From Dimorphilus gyrociliatus (Eukaryota > Annelida > Polychaeta > Dinophilidae): DNA of 64,000 nucleotides. The number at the start of each line of letters is the position of its first letter. The first letter of the stretch is position 1. Below are positions 9,758 to 21,060 of this stretch, one piece after another. The notes below the pieces were generated by a model that was given only the letters and a program-made list of their open reading frames with translations, was not told the DNA's origin and searched no databases. Made by a program: the position numbers and the translations under genes. The stretch spans positions 17,444 to 81,443 of the forward strand of contig CAJFCJ010000113.1 in the NCBI GenBank assembly GCA_904063045.1. The letters run 5' to 3'.

Positions 9758-9953
9758 AAAAATAAAAAGACTTGAAAATGTTTTTTTCTTATGAAATCAT
9801 AAAAAAAGAAAGAAATGAAAAAGATAACAAATGGTTAATTTGTAATAATTTATTTTGTTTCAAACTGATAAAGTAAATGAAAATTTGTTGATTAAATTTA
9901 TGTCAATTTGAAAAGTATAACTTGGAACAAATATCTAAGACTTCTGAATGGGT

Positions 9954-10012
9954 GCAGGAGAAAACGTCCACAAGAGAAAAGGTCCACAGCAGAAAACGTC
10001 CATAACTTAGGA
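9954..10012 (+). repeat. MULE-like terminal array remnant
   Basis: It begins GGGTGCAGGAGAAAACGTCC and continues with two further variants of the unit. The start matches the terminus style GGGnnnGGAGAAAACGTCC seen at 10819, 44652 and 54691. No matching inverted end was located before the next element at 10819. Confidence 0.65.
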
Positions 10013-10818
10013 AAAAGCATCAACAGTAATTTTTATATGAACAATGGTTTACAGATTAATATTGGTATAGATAAACAGGTTTAAATATTGTTATTGAGAT
10101 TATAAAAATTATGCAATGATAGATCCGCCATTTTGTTGAGGAACTATTTCTTGTTTATGTTTTCCTGTTTTTGGTTCCTTTCAAAAAAAATAGTTTTGTT
10201 AAAATACTATCTGTAAAGATATTTACTAAAGTTGCATATTATAAAAAGTTTCAACCTAAAAAATTCAGTTTATATGGAAATATTGGGGAGAAAGAGAACT
10301 TGAAGAATTCTTATCAATTGGCCTATTATTTCATTCAAGCAAAAGTTTGGAACTGTTTATAAATTCTCTATATGAAATATATATAATATGAACTTTAATA
10401 AATATTTAAAAAAATGAAATTATCATCTTTATAATGAAGTGTTGAAAAATTGTGATAATTTAGAAATTAAATATGAATTTAATGTTTATTGATTAAAAAA
10501 TATTGAAAAAGCTAATAGGCCTATAATTGCTTGTTAGCTAATAAACAAAATTATACAAAATATCTTACTTACAATGATGATTGGATAATCACATAATCCT
10601 ACTTGAATTTCAATACTCTTCTTTTTTTTGTTGATTTGTTGCCACACATTTATGGGACACCTATTAGTATATAAATATCATAAATGTCTATACACAACCT
10701 GTATATCTGAAATTGTCAATTCAAGTTGAGTGGTTTAACAAAAAGGGAGAGAATGAATCATAATGTCAGTTATAGGCTTAAATTGGCTATATAAATTAAG
10801 AATAACTTTAAAAAATTA
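10013..10818. other. non-coding AT-rich stretch
   Basis: No supported gene. The only long open frame (10171-10362) has no recognisable domain, a low-complexity composition and no splice context. There is no clear repeat apart from A/T runs. Confidence 0.5.
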
Positions 10819-11183
10819 GGGTACAGGAGAAAAACGTCCACTGGAGAAAACGTCCACTGTTTGGAGGAAAATGTCCACTGCTTGGAGAAAACGTCCACTG
10901 GAGAAAACGTCCACTATAAAACTTCAAAGTAAGATATAAGATATTTGATAGATGGAGTTTTTAGAGCAATTTGACAGGAAAAATGAATAATAAGAATTAC
11001 AAATATTTAAATATTAATATATTGATTAAGTAAAAACAAGCATTATAACAAGAATGATTGACAACAGTGTAACAACATTAAAGAATAAAGGTATTTTAAA
11101 CTGGTGAATAAATGTCAGAAGGTTTATCAAGTAAGTCCAGGGAGGTAATTGAGGCAATTTCAAATTGTTCCCATAAGCTGAAT
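10819..11183 (-). mobile_element. second MULE-B copy, cut by the assembly gap
   Basis: It starts GGGTACAGG, followed by five copies of the 16-bp unit GGAGAAAACGTCCACT (some extended), and continues nearly identically to 54804-55070 inside MULE-B until the gap at 11184. The coding part visible here is the last few codons of the minus-strand transposase. The other terminus presumably lies in the gap; the sequence after the gap is from a Gypsy2-type LTR. Confidence 0.88.
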
Positions 11184-11465
11184 NNNNNNNNNNNNNNNNN
11201 NNNNNNNNNNNNNNNNNNNNNNNNNNNNNNNNNNNNNNNNNNNNNNNNNNNNNNNNNNNNNNNNNNNNNNNNNNNNNNNNNNNNNNNNNNNNNNNNNNNN
11301 NNNNNNNNNNNNNNNNNNNNNNNNNNNNNNNNNNNNNNNNNNNNNNNNNNNNNNNNNNNNNNNNNNNNNNNNNNNNNNNNNNNNNNNNNNNNNNNNNNNN
11401 NNNNNNNNNNNNNNNNNNNNNNNNNNNNNNNNNNNNNNNNNNNNNNNNNNNNNNNNNNNNNNNNN
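11184..11465. other. assembly gap
   Basis: Run of 282 N. Left side is MULE-B sequence; right side is the 3' end of a Gypsy2-type LTR. The gap is shorter than the remaining MULE-B body (about 1.4 kb), so either this copy is deleted or the gap size is nominal. Confidence 0.99.
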
Positions 11466-11562
11466 TTGTTAAGTTAATAAATGATTGGAAAGGAGGGATA
11501 CTGTTCTGAAGGATACTGTTCTGAAGAAGAAGAAATTCCTACAATTACAATACAACAAAGTA
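11466..11562 (+). repeat. 3' end of Gypsy2-type LTR
   Basis: It contains 'aatgattggaaagga' and 'gaaattcctacaattac' followed by 'aacaaagtaca', matching the last about 75 bases of the LTR ending at 50224. It also contains a short internal duplication of 'ggatactgttctgaa' not seen in the other copies. Confidence 0.75.
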
Positions 11563-12371
11563 CATATTAGTTTAATAAATTGAGAAAATAGTCACAAAAG
11601 CATAAAATGAAAAGTAAAAATACGACTATTTAAATAAGAAGAAGATGCATTTTGTTGAGTTTATATTGATTGTTTGCTTGAATTTTTTTTAAGACTACTT
11701 ACATTTATTAGTCTTAGTGTTCATTTTGTTCTGAATGGAGACAAAGAAAAAAGTACAATTGATAGGATTAAAACTATTAACCCAAAATTTCCATTCAACC
11801 TCTAAACAATAATCCAAATTTTGTATTTGGTCCATTAGTTATAAATGACATTTTGGAAGAAAATAAAGATCTATACATTATTCATATGTGATAATACCAT
11901 TTTCTAAACAAAACAATAGATTAGTAAAGTCTTTGTGAAAGATGAAATATGATACAATTCATTATCTGTTGGAGAGATGTTTAAGAGTATGAACACGATT
12001 TTTTCAATTTGCCAAATATAGCCAATAATCATAAATTAAAACAATTATAGGTAAATACAAAATTTTAGTATTGTTATCCTCTCATAAATTCATGATTTTA
12101 GTTTCAAAACAAGGAATGATAAACCAAGAATAGTTCATTGTATGAAATGTTTTTTCAAGACTAAACAATGTAAAGTAGAGAATGAATAATTAATTATGAT
12201 ATTTGTATTATTCATTTAATTTTATACAGATTTCTTTACCTATAGTTTGGATGGCAATTTGAATACTTTTTTACCAATGTTGAGGATTAGAGGAATTAGT
12301 TATATTTTATCACAAACAAGGAATATTCAAAAATATATTTGCCCTTTAACATAATTTTATATTATTTCCAG
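11563..12371. other. non-coding upstream of receptor gene A
   Basis: AT-rich, no supported ORF. It ends at a good splice acceptor ('attatttccag', 12361-12371) that starts the first exon recognised for the receptor gene, so it probably contains intron and upstream exons too short or too diverged to recognise. Confidence 0.45.
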
Positions 12372-14086
12372 TAAGGAAATATTCAAAAATTTAACCTATG
12401 CTATCCTTGTCGATTCAGTAATGTATCGCACTGTTAAGAATGGAACAGCCATAAATTGTTTGTACAGTGATATTCAAGGTAAAGAGTAGGTTTGGCGCAA
12501 TTCTCTCTCTCACTCTCTCTTTTAACTTAATATAGATTTCACTATGAGTTTTATGAATGAGTTTATTTTATTTTATTCATCAAAATTGACAAAACATCAG
12601 ACAAGAGAGTATTGAACTTTGAATATTCACTCAAAGACTTATGGCCATCTTCCAGCACTTTTTCCAATTGGCGTGGCAAATTTTTTGAAGCTTAAACACA
12701 ATTTATGTCCAGGACAAAGCAGATTTGATTCCAGAAAGAGGATATTACAGTTCACAAATGACTGGAATTATGTAAGAAAATATTTTTGTCAAGTGTTTGT
12801 CAAGTAAAGAGCTTTGTACCATATATAGGCTGAAAATAATGGATCTATTTATAGCCGTTATTTTATTGAGAACAGTAGTCAGAAGCCAATACTCCAGTAT
12901 TGTGTAGAGAATAAGAGGAGAGGTGATATCTTTATAGGGTGTAAATTAGTTTTGAAAGAATCAAAATCCTACGACACCTATTCATTCCCCTGTTTAAGTG
13001 ATGGATTGGGCGATGAAAGGGGTATTTATTATCTTGCGTATAGAGAAATACAATAAACTGACTCTGCCTTAAAAGATTTTATTACCCTTGTTAAACCAGA
13101 AGAAGAAGGTTATGTTGACTCAATTTCAATGGTATATGGAATGCCTGTTTTACAAAGTTTGAATTTTGGATTTGGATCTATTCATATAGACTTTTTGACC
13201 GATTGGCTGATCCGTCTTATATGTAAACATTATAAATCTAATTACGGAACGTTAAAATTTAAAAGAGTACGAACAAGACTTTTCAAGAGTCAATACATGA
13301 ACTGCTATAATTATAACAATTTAACGGAATGCTACAACTATCACGTGGAGAATGGACTGTTCAAGAAACGAGTAGAAAATCCTTATAATATTCGAAAAAT
13401 AAATGTGTTATCTGATTTGAAAAAAACTGATTTTATGGAAACGTTTGTTTGTCCATTAGTAGTATGTTTTAATGTTACTGAAGAAGGTACGAAAATAACT
13501 GTGGAGAACAATTTGAATTTAAAAGCATTTGATATTGAAAAGAAGAGTCTTCATTACTGTCCCACCAAATCATCTTACAATGTAGAAGATACATGTTTAC
13601 AAGTTATACCTCGAAGTGATATAGCCAAAAATTACTCTTGGATTGAACAACAATGTGAACAATTGAACATGAAACCAGTTGATTTATCATTTACTCAAAT
13701 AAACAATTTAATTGTGCCAATAATAGAAAAAAATCAACATTTAAGAAGCTTATTGAGTAGTTTGTATATTTTTGCCACTACGTTTTCACATTTTCCTCCA
13801 GTGTTTATATAATTCAGAACCAGGTAACATCACAACGGCAAATGGCATATATGAAAAAACGTCTTCAAAATATTTTCCCTATCCCTATGATTTTATCTGG
13901 TTAATAAACTTTTACAATAAAGATGTTTGCCAATCACTAAAGGATCTTCTCAATGAGGAGTTAACTAGAAAAGATCGTGATTGTATTCTCTTAAAAACAT
14001 CACTGTCACTTGATAGAACTAAAATGCACTGGAGATCGTGTTCATCCTCAATATTTAGCGGTATGTGCCAAAAGAATTTAGGTTAG
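12372..14086 (+). CDS. receptor gene A, N-terminal ectodomain exons
   Basis: The first recognised exon is 12372-12478, with acceptor 'tttccag' and donor 'caag|gtaaag'. It has an Ig-like beta-strand pattern ('VKNGTAINCLY'), like the Ig-like exons at the start of gene B. A further exon opens at 12829 after 'atatag' and runs through 13812 in one frame. It has one in-frame TAA at 13054-13056, which no usable intron removes. It continues after a frame change near 13760-13802 to 14086. The predicted protein is Cys-rich and extracellular in character with several N-glycosylation sites, and it resembles the corresponding pre-LDLa part of gene B; I do not recognise the domain. The true start codon and signal peptide were not identified. 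The stop and frame change may mean a pseudogene or sequence errors. Confidence 0.5.
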
Positions 14087-14222
14087 TCTATAAAGGAGAA
14101 GGAGAAGAGATACTGCTTCTCTCTATTATATTCAAATCTCACTAAAACAAATAATTAATTGTAAACATCGCTAACAATTAGAAATAAACACAAGAAAGAT
14201 TTATAAAATACTTCCTCATATC

Positions 14223-17167
14223 TTGATTAATACTGTTCAAGTATTTACCTGCAAAAACCAACTGAAAATAAATATCATTTACAAGTGCGACAGAGATAAC
14301 GATTGCAATTCTGGTGAAGATGAGGAAAATTGTAGACAAGAAAAATTATTCTATTGCGACCATAACGAAACGATTCTATATCATTTTCTCTGTAATTTTA
14401 AAAATGATTGTAAAAATGGATTAGACAAAGAAAATTGTGGTGAAAAATTTTTTTTTTTTTTTAATGAAACAACTCCACAAAATCATGAACTATAGGAATT
14501 AATTGAATATTTTTATAAAGCAGATTATCCAGATTGTAGCGATCAGTCAAACTTGTAACTATTAAATATCAAAATCAAACATTTGTCATTTATTGTTTTT
14601 TAAAATTTTGAATTTTTGAGATTTATAGTAAATGCAAAAGTAAACAATGCGTACAAACCCATGTTGGTAAAATACATTGTATTGACAAATCTGATTTGCA
14701 ATCTCGTTCGAGTTTGTTGTCAAAAATTTTTCAAAAAATATTTTGATAATAAAATGAAATGTTTATCAAAAAAAAAACAGATCGCATTATGATTTGTGAT
14801 AAGAATAAGGATATTAATTTTAATGAAATTTGTGATGGATTTAGACATTGTGAAGATGGGAGTGATGAAACTGATAAATGTTCAGATTTGGCCTATGCAG
14901 TTAGAAAATCAACTCAATCATTTGGAAATCAGTCGAGAATTAACAGTAAAATTTTTTGTTTAATGATTAATTTGAATTTTCTAATCAACCAATCAATGAA
15001 GACTTTTGTAGAGTTTTACTTATAAGATCTTTTAATACTAAATGTAAACTTTTTAAAAATATCAAAAATCAATACAAACCAAATCTACACCCTCCATTCA
15101 AATATCTTTCAAATTGTAGAAAGAGAACGTGTGCTCGTGGAGAGTATTTGTGCAATGATGACAATTACTGTATTTCCATTGTATTAGTTTGCGACCGTGT
15201 ATTCCATTGCAGAAAGGGTGATGATGAAGATAATTGCAGTAAATTGCTAGAGTGTGAAATCCTATCGATCCTAGTTTATTCACTCTTTTTCAATTTAGGT
15301 CAACATTCATTGGAAAGTGTCTTCAGGTGTAAAGAAACAAAAGGCATTGTTGAAATAAATAAGATCTGCGATGGTGAACTCGACTGTTTAGACGGTAGCG
15401 ACGAAATGAATTGTCCTTATGAAAATAAATTTCTTAACTGCGAACCTGTCATTGAGAATTTTTCAATATATTGTTCCAAAGATATAACTCTAAAGAATCA
15501 AAATAATCCCTTATTTAAAAGGTTATTGTCAAATTCCGCAATCATATCAAAAGAAAAGTCAAAATCATCGAAGAAATTTTATCAAATACAATCAATATCT
15601 TTTATAAATTGTATAATCAACTTTCCAATAAGTGAAGAATTTCCAAATTTATTCGATATTCATCTTTCTCAAATGTTTTTAAATTTCTCTTATCATTTCG
15701 ATAAAAAACGTCGCTTTTCTCTGTTACAGTATTTTCAACTTGAGCATATCAAAATTATTGATGTAGCCAATCTAGAATTTACTATTTTTCCAAAATTAGT
15801 CTCTTTAACACTGAAAAATGTTTCATTAAATATTTTGAAGAGACAGTATTTTTCAAATTTAAAAAATTTGATAAATTTGACAATAAATGATTGTAATTTT
15901 ATAAAAATTGAACAAGATGTTTTTCTACACGCGACAAATTTGAAATATTTATACTTTTTGAATAGTATTTTACCTGAAAAGTATTTAATCCATTTATCAA
16001 AACATATTAAATCAATTGAAATTGTGAAAAGTCAATATTTTAATCTATGCTGTTTTGTATGGAAATTTCAGTCCTACATTAAAAGTTGCCAACCAAAATC
16101 AACCAAGTTTACTTCCTGTTCAGATCTATTAGTTTCAAATGGTTTGAGATCTTTTGTATGGATTTTTGCAACTAGTGGCCTACTCCTCAACCTGTCGACT
16201 TTGATCTTCAGAGTAATATCGTTTAAAAGATCATCTCATATTTTCTATATATTTTTAGCCTTATCGGACGCATCTACTTCAATTTGCCTTTTAGCACTTG
16301 CCATAAAAGATATGCAATACAGAGGTAACTATGTAACCTATGATTTCCAATGGAGAAATAGTTCATTATGTAAAATAATTGGTTTTTTAACAAACTTATC
16401 AGTACTTTTATCATCGTTCAATCTATTAATAATAACAATTGAAAGATATTTAGTCGTTAAGTTTCCAATGAGTTTGTATTTTACAAACAAAATAACCACA
16501 ATGACATCCATTATAATACTATCCTTTGCTCTATTATTCTCATTGATACCACTCTATACATTCAAGGTAAAAACTTAACAAGATAAAACAAACAAAACTG
16601 ATATGAACCCTAACCAATTAAAAATAATTTTGTTGCCTGTTTTCTAGAATTATTACCAGTTGTTACCAATCTGTATAAATATTCAAATAGGAATTATAAA
16701 GACTAGCGGCTGGCAATGGTCATTTTTTCTTTATAGCGTATTAATGTTTCTGATATCGATATTAATATTAATTATTTATTTAATACTACTCTTATCATTG
16801 TATAAAAGTAGTAAAATGATAAAGAATAATTGTTCTGGAAAAGTAACAAAAAAAGTCCAGACAACTGCATTGGTTATAGTTCTAACAAATATTTCTTGTT
16901 GGCTTCCAATTTCTTTTCTAGGTATTATATAATATCTACAACAATAAAATGACGTCACTTCTGACGTTTATACTATATTATAGGTTTTTCATCAGTTGTA
17001 TTTAATATGAATATCAATCAAGATATTTATAGTTTAATTGTTGTTATTTTTCTGCCATTGAACTCTCTGTGTAATCCAATTGTTTATACTTTTTCCGAAA
17101 TAATTATGTTTTATAAAAAACAACAAATCAAAATTCGAGAAGCCGAGTATGAACAAATTAACAAGGT
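14223..17167 (+). CDS. receptor gene A: LDLa-LRR-seven-transmembrane receptor (GRL101-like)
   Basis: The exons encode about five LDL-receptor class A modules with the Cys-rich CDGxxDCxxGxDExxC pattern (for example 'ICDGELDCLDGSDEMNC'). A leucine-rich region follows (about 15500-16050), then a Cys hinge ('LCCFVW...SCQP...SCSDLL') and seven hydrophobic spans. Receptor hallmarks are 'IERY' after TM3 (variant of DRY) and 'NPIVYTF' in TM7 (NPxxY). The 15148-16578 exon splits at a short intron in the LDLa region (about 15240-15298). Further introns are 16566-16647 and 16921-16982, all with GT...AG ends that keep the frame. The order LDLa, LRR, 7TM is that of class A GRL101-type receptors of invertebrates; the ligand is unknown. 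The loci at 22.6 and 44.9 kb are broken paralogues. Confidence 0.82.
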
Positions 17168-17205
17168 TTTTTTTTTTTTACTATAAATGCTATTAATTGT
17201 ATTAT

Positions 17206-17750
17206 TTCAGGAAAAAACATCTAGAAAATATGACATTTAAATTAACAAGCAATAGTAAGTGTCCTTGGAACATCAACAACAACTCAATACCAGTTTTCTT
17301 TTCTATATTCTCTTAGTAATTTTATTTTCTAATAACTTTATGGAAAATTTTATTCTACCGAATTGTCTGCTGGAGAACTTGAGTAGTTTGTGCGTTGAAA
17401 AAGTTGCCGAGTCAATAATATCAATATATTGTCTATCTAGACATGTTATTACGGCTGTTGCATACGCAAACAAATTCTCTCTAATTCTAGTTGAAGATTT
17501 TGGTATTAAAAATATCTTTCTTAAAGTGAATTTTTTAAGCTTTGCTTTAGATTTTTTTTTTTTAATTATCCGACAAAAAAGACTACTTTCGTTGTTTTTG
17601 TTTTTCTTTCAGAATAAGAAATTTTACATTGAAGCCAATTGTCTTACTGCTTCGCAAACAGACCAAACAAGTAATAGCATAGTAAACTTTGGAAATATTC
17701 TTAGAAAATGCCTACAGAGGGAAGCAAGTGTAAGAAAGTTTAAAAATTGA
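17206..17750 (+). CDS. receptor gene A, C-terminal kinase-like (pseudokinase) tail
   Basis: Downstream of TM7, exons at 17206-17252 and about 17316-17527, then one from 17612, read a region with the layout of a kinase C-lobe. 'PNCLLENL' is followed by a helix ('ESIISIYCLSRHVITAVAY'), then 'LVEDFGIKNIFLKV' where a kinase has HRDLKxxNIL, then 'NSIVNFGNILRKCL' like the DVYSFGxxL helix. The catalytic HRD is replaced and the N-lobe (glycine loop, VAIK lysine) is not seen, so any activity is doubtful. The same type of tail follows the 7TM remnant of gene C (47.3-47.7 kb), which argues that it belongs to the receptor. The join from the TM7 exon is uncertain: the simplest splice gives an early stop (ending EKTSRKYDI), and another splice phase is needed to enter this tail. 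Confidence 0.5.
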
Positions 17751-18067
17751 TACAAAATAAATATACACTTCGAATGATAAGAGTTCTTTACTATATTGCC
17801 ACGCCCACATTCTGTGTGAATATATAGTTCAGTTTAAACTATATGTCAGGTTTTTACTCTTCTATTATCCCGTACAAGTAGTAACCCGAGAAATTTCTTA
17901 TCTAATATTCGTATTCTACAAAATCAGGACATTCTTCTCCAGAAAGTCATTTTACTCAAATTCTCAAATGTTTCTCTTGGACACCTTGATTGTTCAACAT
18001 TTAAAAAACAGTAATTGATTTTAAGTAAGATGGATACATCCCATCACAAATCACAACACAGTCACTT
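17751..18067. other. 3' flank of receptor gene A
   Basis: No coding signal. An AATAAA-like signal ('caaaataaatata') lies just after the stop near 17752-17764, consistent with polyadenylation of the receptor transcript. Confidence 0.4.
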
Positions 18068-18300
18068 TTAGACTAGTTATAATTCAATTTGCTTCCAAAA
18101 AAGATAAGGACTATGTCTAGTGGACTTTGTAACATCCTATTACTAAATATAAACATGAACTAGAGCATTCACCAACTGCAAACCAATGATTGGATATCAT
18201 CAACTCACCAAAGAGTATATAAGCTCCTGTATTTTCATTCCAAACATCTATCTCTATCACAATCTCTAACTCTTGCTTTTAGGGTTTGGGTTTACTTGAA
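18068..18300 (+). repeat. LTR3-type fragment (Gypsy1-related LTR)
   Basis: It shares long blocks with 61215-61440: 'gtggactttgtaacatcc', 'attactaaatataaacatgaac', 'aactgcaaac' and the TATA-like 'agagtatataagctcc'. It also resembles the minus-strand Gypsy1 LTR ('acatcctgttactaaagata'). It is a promoter-bearing LTR fragment in plus orientation. Confidence 0.7.
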
Positions 18301-18482
18301 TTTAAAAAAGTTGATTACTACTATGAAAAGATTTTTGGAACTATACTATATAATATTTATAAAAATCTACTAGAGGGCGCTTTTTGGTTTCTTATACATT
18401 CTTATGTATAAAAAGGTTACACATTTAAAATGCTATCCTAAAAACTTGCCTCTCTTTCCCATATGTGTTTTATCACACTTGA

Positions 18483-18712
18483 ATGGTATCTATGATAATT
18501 TTACTGTCTGAAAATGGCTGGGAAAAGCCAAGTTTAGAATGTCAAATTGTACAAGATGCAGATAGATTAGATGCCATTGGAGCTATTGGTATTGCTATTG
18601 AATGTTTGCTTGTGGAGGACATCGTAATCATCTTATCTATCATCCGGATATACAACCTGTTCAATATACTTTCAATTCATCCAAAATGTTGAAAAAAAGT
18701 TAATTTAAGTTA
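18483..18712 (+). pseudogene. HD-domain phosphohydrolase fragment (YedJ-like)
   Basis: The segment reads 'ECQIVQDADRLDAIGAIGIA', a very conserved block of the HD-superfamily metal-dependent phosphohydrolases related to bacterial YedJ. The continuation in a second frame ('ACGGHRNHLIYHPD') matches the following conserved glycine and proline region, so a one-base frameshift lies near 18608. The N-terminal HD metal site and the C-terminal half are missing, and the ORF ends at 18692. Only about 70-80 codons remain, next to an LTR fragment. It could be a retroposed or transduced gene piece. Recognition of the family is firm; function is lost. Confidence 0.7.
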
Positions 18713-20028
18713 AGCCCTTACCAACCCCCAACTGAAGTTAAAATTGTGAATTAATTGTCAGATTGTAGCAAAAGATTGTCCTAAGATCAAGCAACCAAAT
18801 TGCCTAACAAAGAGGTAATAAGACCTCGAAATATGGAGAGACAGTCATAGTGCAGTCAACCTCCTAGCAATTCTACTGGGAAAATTGACTTCCTAGTGAA
18901 AAGAGACAAGAGGAGTATCTGCTCCTAGAATCATACAGTAAAGATCTTAGAGTGAGAACAAAACTTTCTGGGGTAGTGCTCATTGAGTGTGTAACTCGGG
19001 ATTTTTACCTAACCCTTACCCAACATACAAATATGGCAGACCCCAATACAAACCATCTAATAGGGTCATCAGATCTTATTTGTTGAATTGCAAAAACATT
19101 TTTCAAAAATGAATAAAAACAAAAGTGAAAAATTTTTTAACCTTTCTGATTAATTTTTTATAGGTCAGATTTTTTAAGAATTCTCCTCCAGTAAACAATG
19201 GATTCAGGGATAACAATCATCTTTTAAAGTATCATCTAACTGTTTGCCTTCATATATCTTTACATAAAAAGTAAACTGTAAAAGATATTGATTTCAGTTA
19301 TTAAAGTCTAAATGATATTCAATCAAAGAAACTTGGAAATATGCTTAAAAATTGTTCCAAAATTGAAACTAAAAATTTATGCTTAAATACACAAATGGAA
19401 AGTGGATTTGTTGACATTTTGCAATGGATTAGTTTAAGTCATCAAACACATTGAAAGAGATCTTACTGAATTGGTAAATGAGCGAGGAAGAAGACCCATT
19501 TTGGAAATTAGTAGATATTTCCATGGAAACTGCCAAATAGACAATTTAGTTAATGGAGGCTAATTAAAATAATTAAGCTTATAAAAAAAAATATATTAAC
19601 AACATTTAGTTTATTAGAATCTAAGATTTTTACAAAGAATACAATGAGAAATGAATTCTTACTCTTTCCAGAAATGAGAGAGATGGGTTAAAACTTTAAA
19701 AATATTGCCAAATACCAAATTTTTGATGTTTACTTACTTTTATTTACAGTTAGTTAGGCTTAAGTTTTAGGATGATGATGATAATGATAATGATGAATGC
19801 CTGAAATTTTTACAAAAAAAAAACTTTGCCAAATTTTCACAAAATGTCTTTTGAAATAGAAAATATATAAAAAAATTTGTAGAATTATTAACAAGATATA
19901 TGTGAAAGAGTATAATATTTGAAGGCAAATTATCAGCAATTGAAAATGAAGCTGGAAACCAACTGAGTAGATATATTGTTGTAACACCAAATAGCATACT
20001 TACAGTTCTAATATTCTTACCAAGCGTT
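18713..20028. other. non-coding, AT-rich
   Basis: No supported gene. It includes a short GAT/AAT-type microsatellite at about 19770-19797 and a stretch at 18820-19010 of higher G+C content ('gacagtcatagtgcagtcaa' onward) that looks like part of an unrecognised repeat. Open frames on the minus strand over the microsatellite (His/Ser runs) are artefacts. Confidence 0.45.
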
Positions 20029-20178
20029 TTAGAATCTTTTAAAATGTTTCCATTGTTGCTGATCTGGTTTTTTCTTAATTTTAAACTTCTTAGAAGGATA
20101 ACTATAAATTAGACCATAAATTGAATATAAAAAAATGGCTGCTCCTATATATAATACAAGCCAGATAGTTTTGTACAT
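20029..20178 (-). CDS. small single-pass membrane ORF, 49 residues
   Basis: ATG at 20178 (minus), stop at 20029. Residues about 4-27 are hydrophobic ('TIWLVLYIGAAIFLYSIYGL') and the remainder is strongly basic and polar with 'KKFKIKKKPDQQQW'. The layout resembles small integral membrane proteins with a cytosolic basic tail. A possible donor ('ttg|gtaaga') follows, so it could be a first exon rather than a complete gene. I do not recognise the family, and a chance ORF cannot be excluded. Confidence 0.3.
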   Translation of the reverse strand: MYKTIWLVLYIGAAIFLYSIYGLIYSYPSKKFKIKKKPDQQQWKHFKRF

Positions 20179-20211
20179 TATTCACAATTCCACGTTGGTA
20201 AAAGCAATTTT

Positions 20212-20345
20212 TTACAGATGTGACAGAAAATGTCCCCAAATTCATGGTTTAACCCTAACCCTAACCTAGCCCTTGTCTCTCTCTAACCTTTTTGATTACC
20301 CCTAACCCTTAGATGGAACCCCCCTAACTACAAATCAAAAGCTAT
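20212..20345. repeat. MULE-like MITE remnant with telomere-like repeats
   Basis: It starts with 'gacagaaaatgtccccaaat', a variant of the GAAAACGTCC core, and is followed by 'taaccctaaccctaacc' and a second 'cccctaaccctt'. The same order (core, then CCCTAA repeats, then a T/C-rich segment) occurs at 31990 and 39524. The opposite terminus is not clear. Confidence 0.55.
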
Positions 20346-20437
20346 CTTTTAAACAAAGTGAAATGTCAATGTTATTTATTTCAAAGCTCTTTCAATTGTC
20401 ATCTCCACCACCACATGCTTTAAGTAAGCACGTAAAA

Positions 20438-20485
20438 ACAAACATCCTCTCTCCTTCTCTCCCTCCCTCTCTCTTTCTGTCTGTG
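20438..20485. repeat. CT-rich microsatellite
   Basis: Imperfect (CT)n/(CCCT)n run, 'ctctctccttctctccctcc' and following. A similar short CT run is at 12500-12530. Confidence 0.8.
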
Positions 20486-20711
20486 ATTTTTGAATGTTAA
20501 ATTTTGGTTTGAAAAATTTTTAGCAAAAATATACTTGGTTGATTTTGATGAAATTTGAAGTAGAATCATTGTCAGAAGATGTTTACAAGCTTTATTAAAA
20601 AATAAATAAGAAGAGATATCAGATGATTGTTTAAAATTGCAAACTAAAATTTATTAAAAAAAAGGTTGAAAAACTACAAAAGTTGAAATTCACAAAAGCG
20701 ATTTTGCAACA

Positions 20712-21060
20712 ATGAATCTTGGGATTGATTATTGGGTTACTATTGACCTTTTGGCTTACTATAATGTTTTTATTGTAGATTTGAAACCTTCGTTAACTTC
20801 TGAGGGAACCAATCAAAATATTTTGATTGAATTAGCCAATGAAAATCCAGCTCTAGTTAAAAATTCTGCAAATTTCAATTATTGTGGCGAAAAGACTTAA
20901 TTAATTCAGACGCATCATTATTATTCAATTGTCTGTAATAAAGGGGGTGTCAAAGGTCAATTTGTTGTTTTTCGAAGTAATTTCAATCCTTTTCAAAAAG
21001 TTGAAATTATTGAAATTGAAGTAATTGGAAGATATTTGAGAAATTCGGATTTACTACTAA
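20712..21060 (+). CDS. discoidin/FTP-type lectin-like domain exon(s), possibly broken
   Basis: It reads 'GIDYWVTIDLLAYYNVFIVD' and, after an in-frame TAA at 20898 and a short interruption, 'VKGQFVVFRSNFNPFQKVEI' then 'IEIEVIG'. The order W..vDL...y.i..v, then a Cys pair, then GqfV.....l.l.EvEV.G is that of F5/8C or fucolectin-type (FTP) sugar-binding domains. A GT...AG intron is not obvious at the stop, so this may be a pseudogene. It could be an upstream exon of gene B. No signal peptide was found. Confidence 0.5.

Noticed and set aside
10819-10920. CRISPR-like or centromeric satellite interpretation of the 16-bp arrays
   Set aside because: The arrays are short, lack unique spacers, and are located at transposon termini with a target duplication.
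12619-12807. 62-codon ORF upstream of gene A ectodomain
   Set aside because: No domain, another frame is equally open, and no convincing splice sites connect it to 12478 or 12829.
19760-19997. Minus-strand ORFs with His/Ser runs
   Set aside because: Produced by the ATG/GAT microsatellite at 19770-19797; two overlapping frames are equally open.
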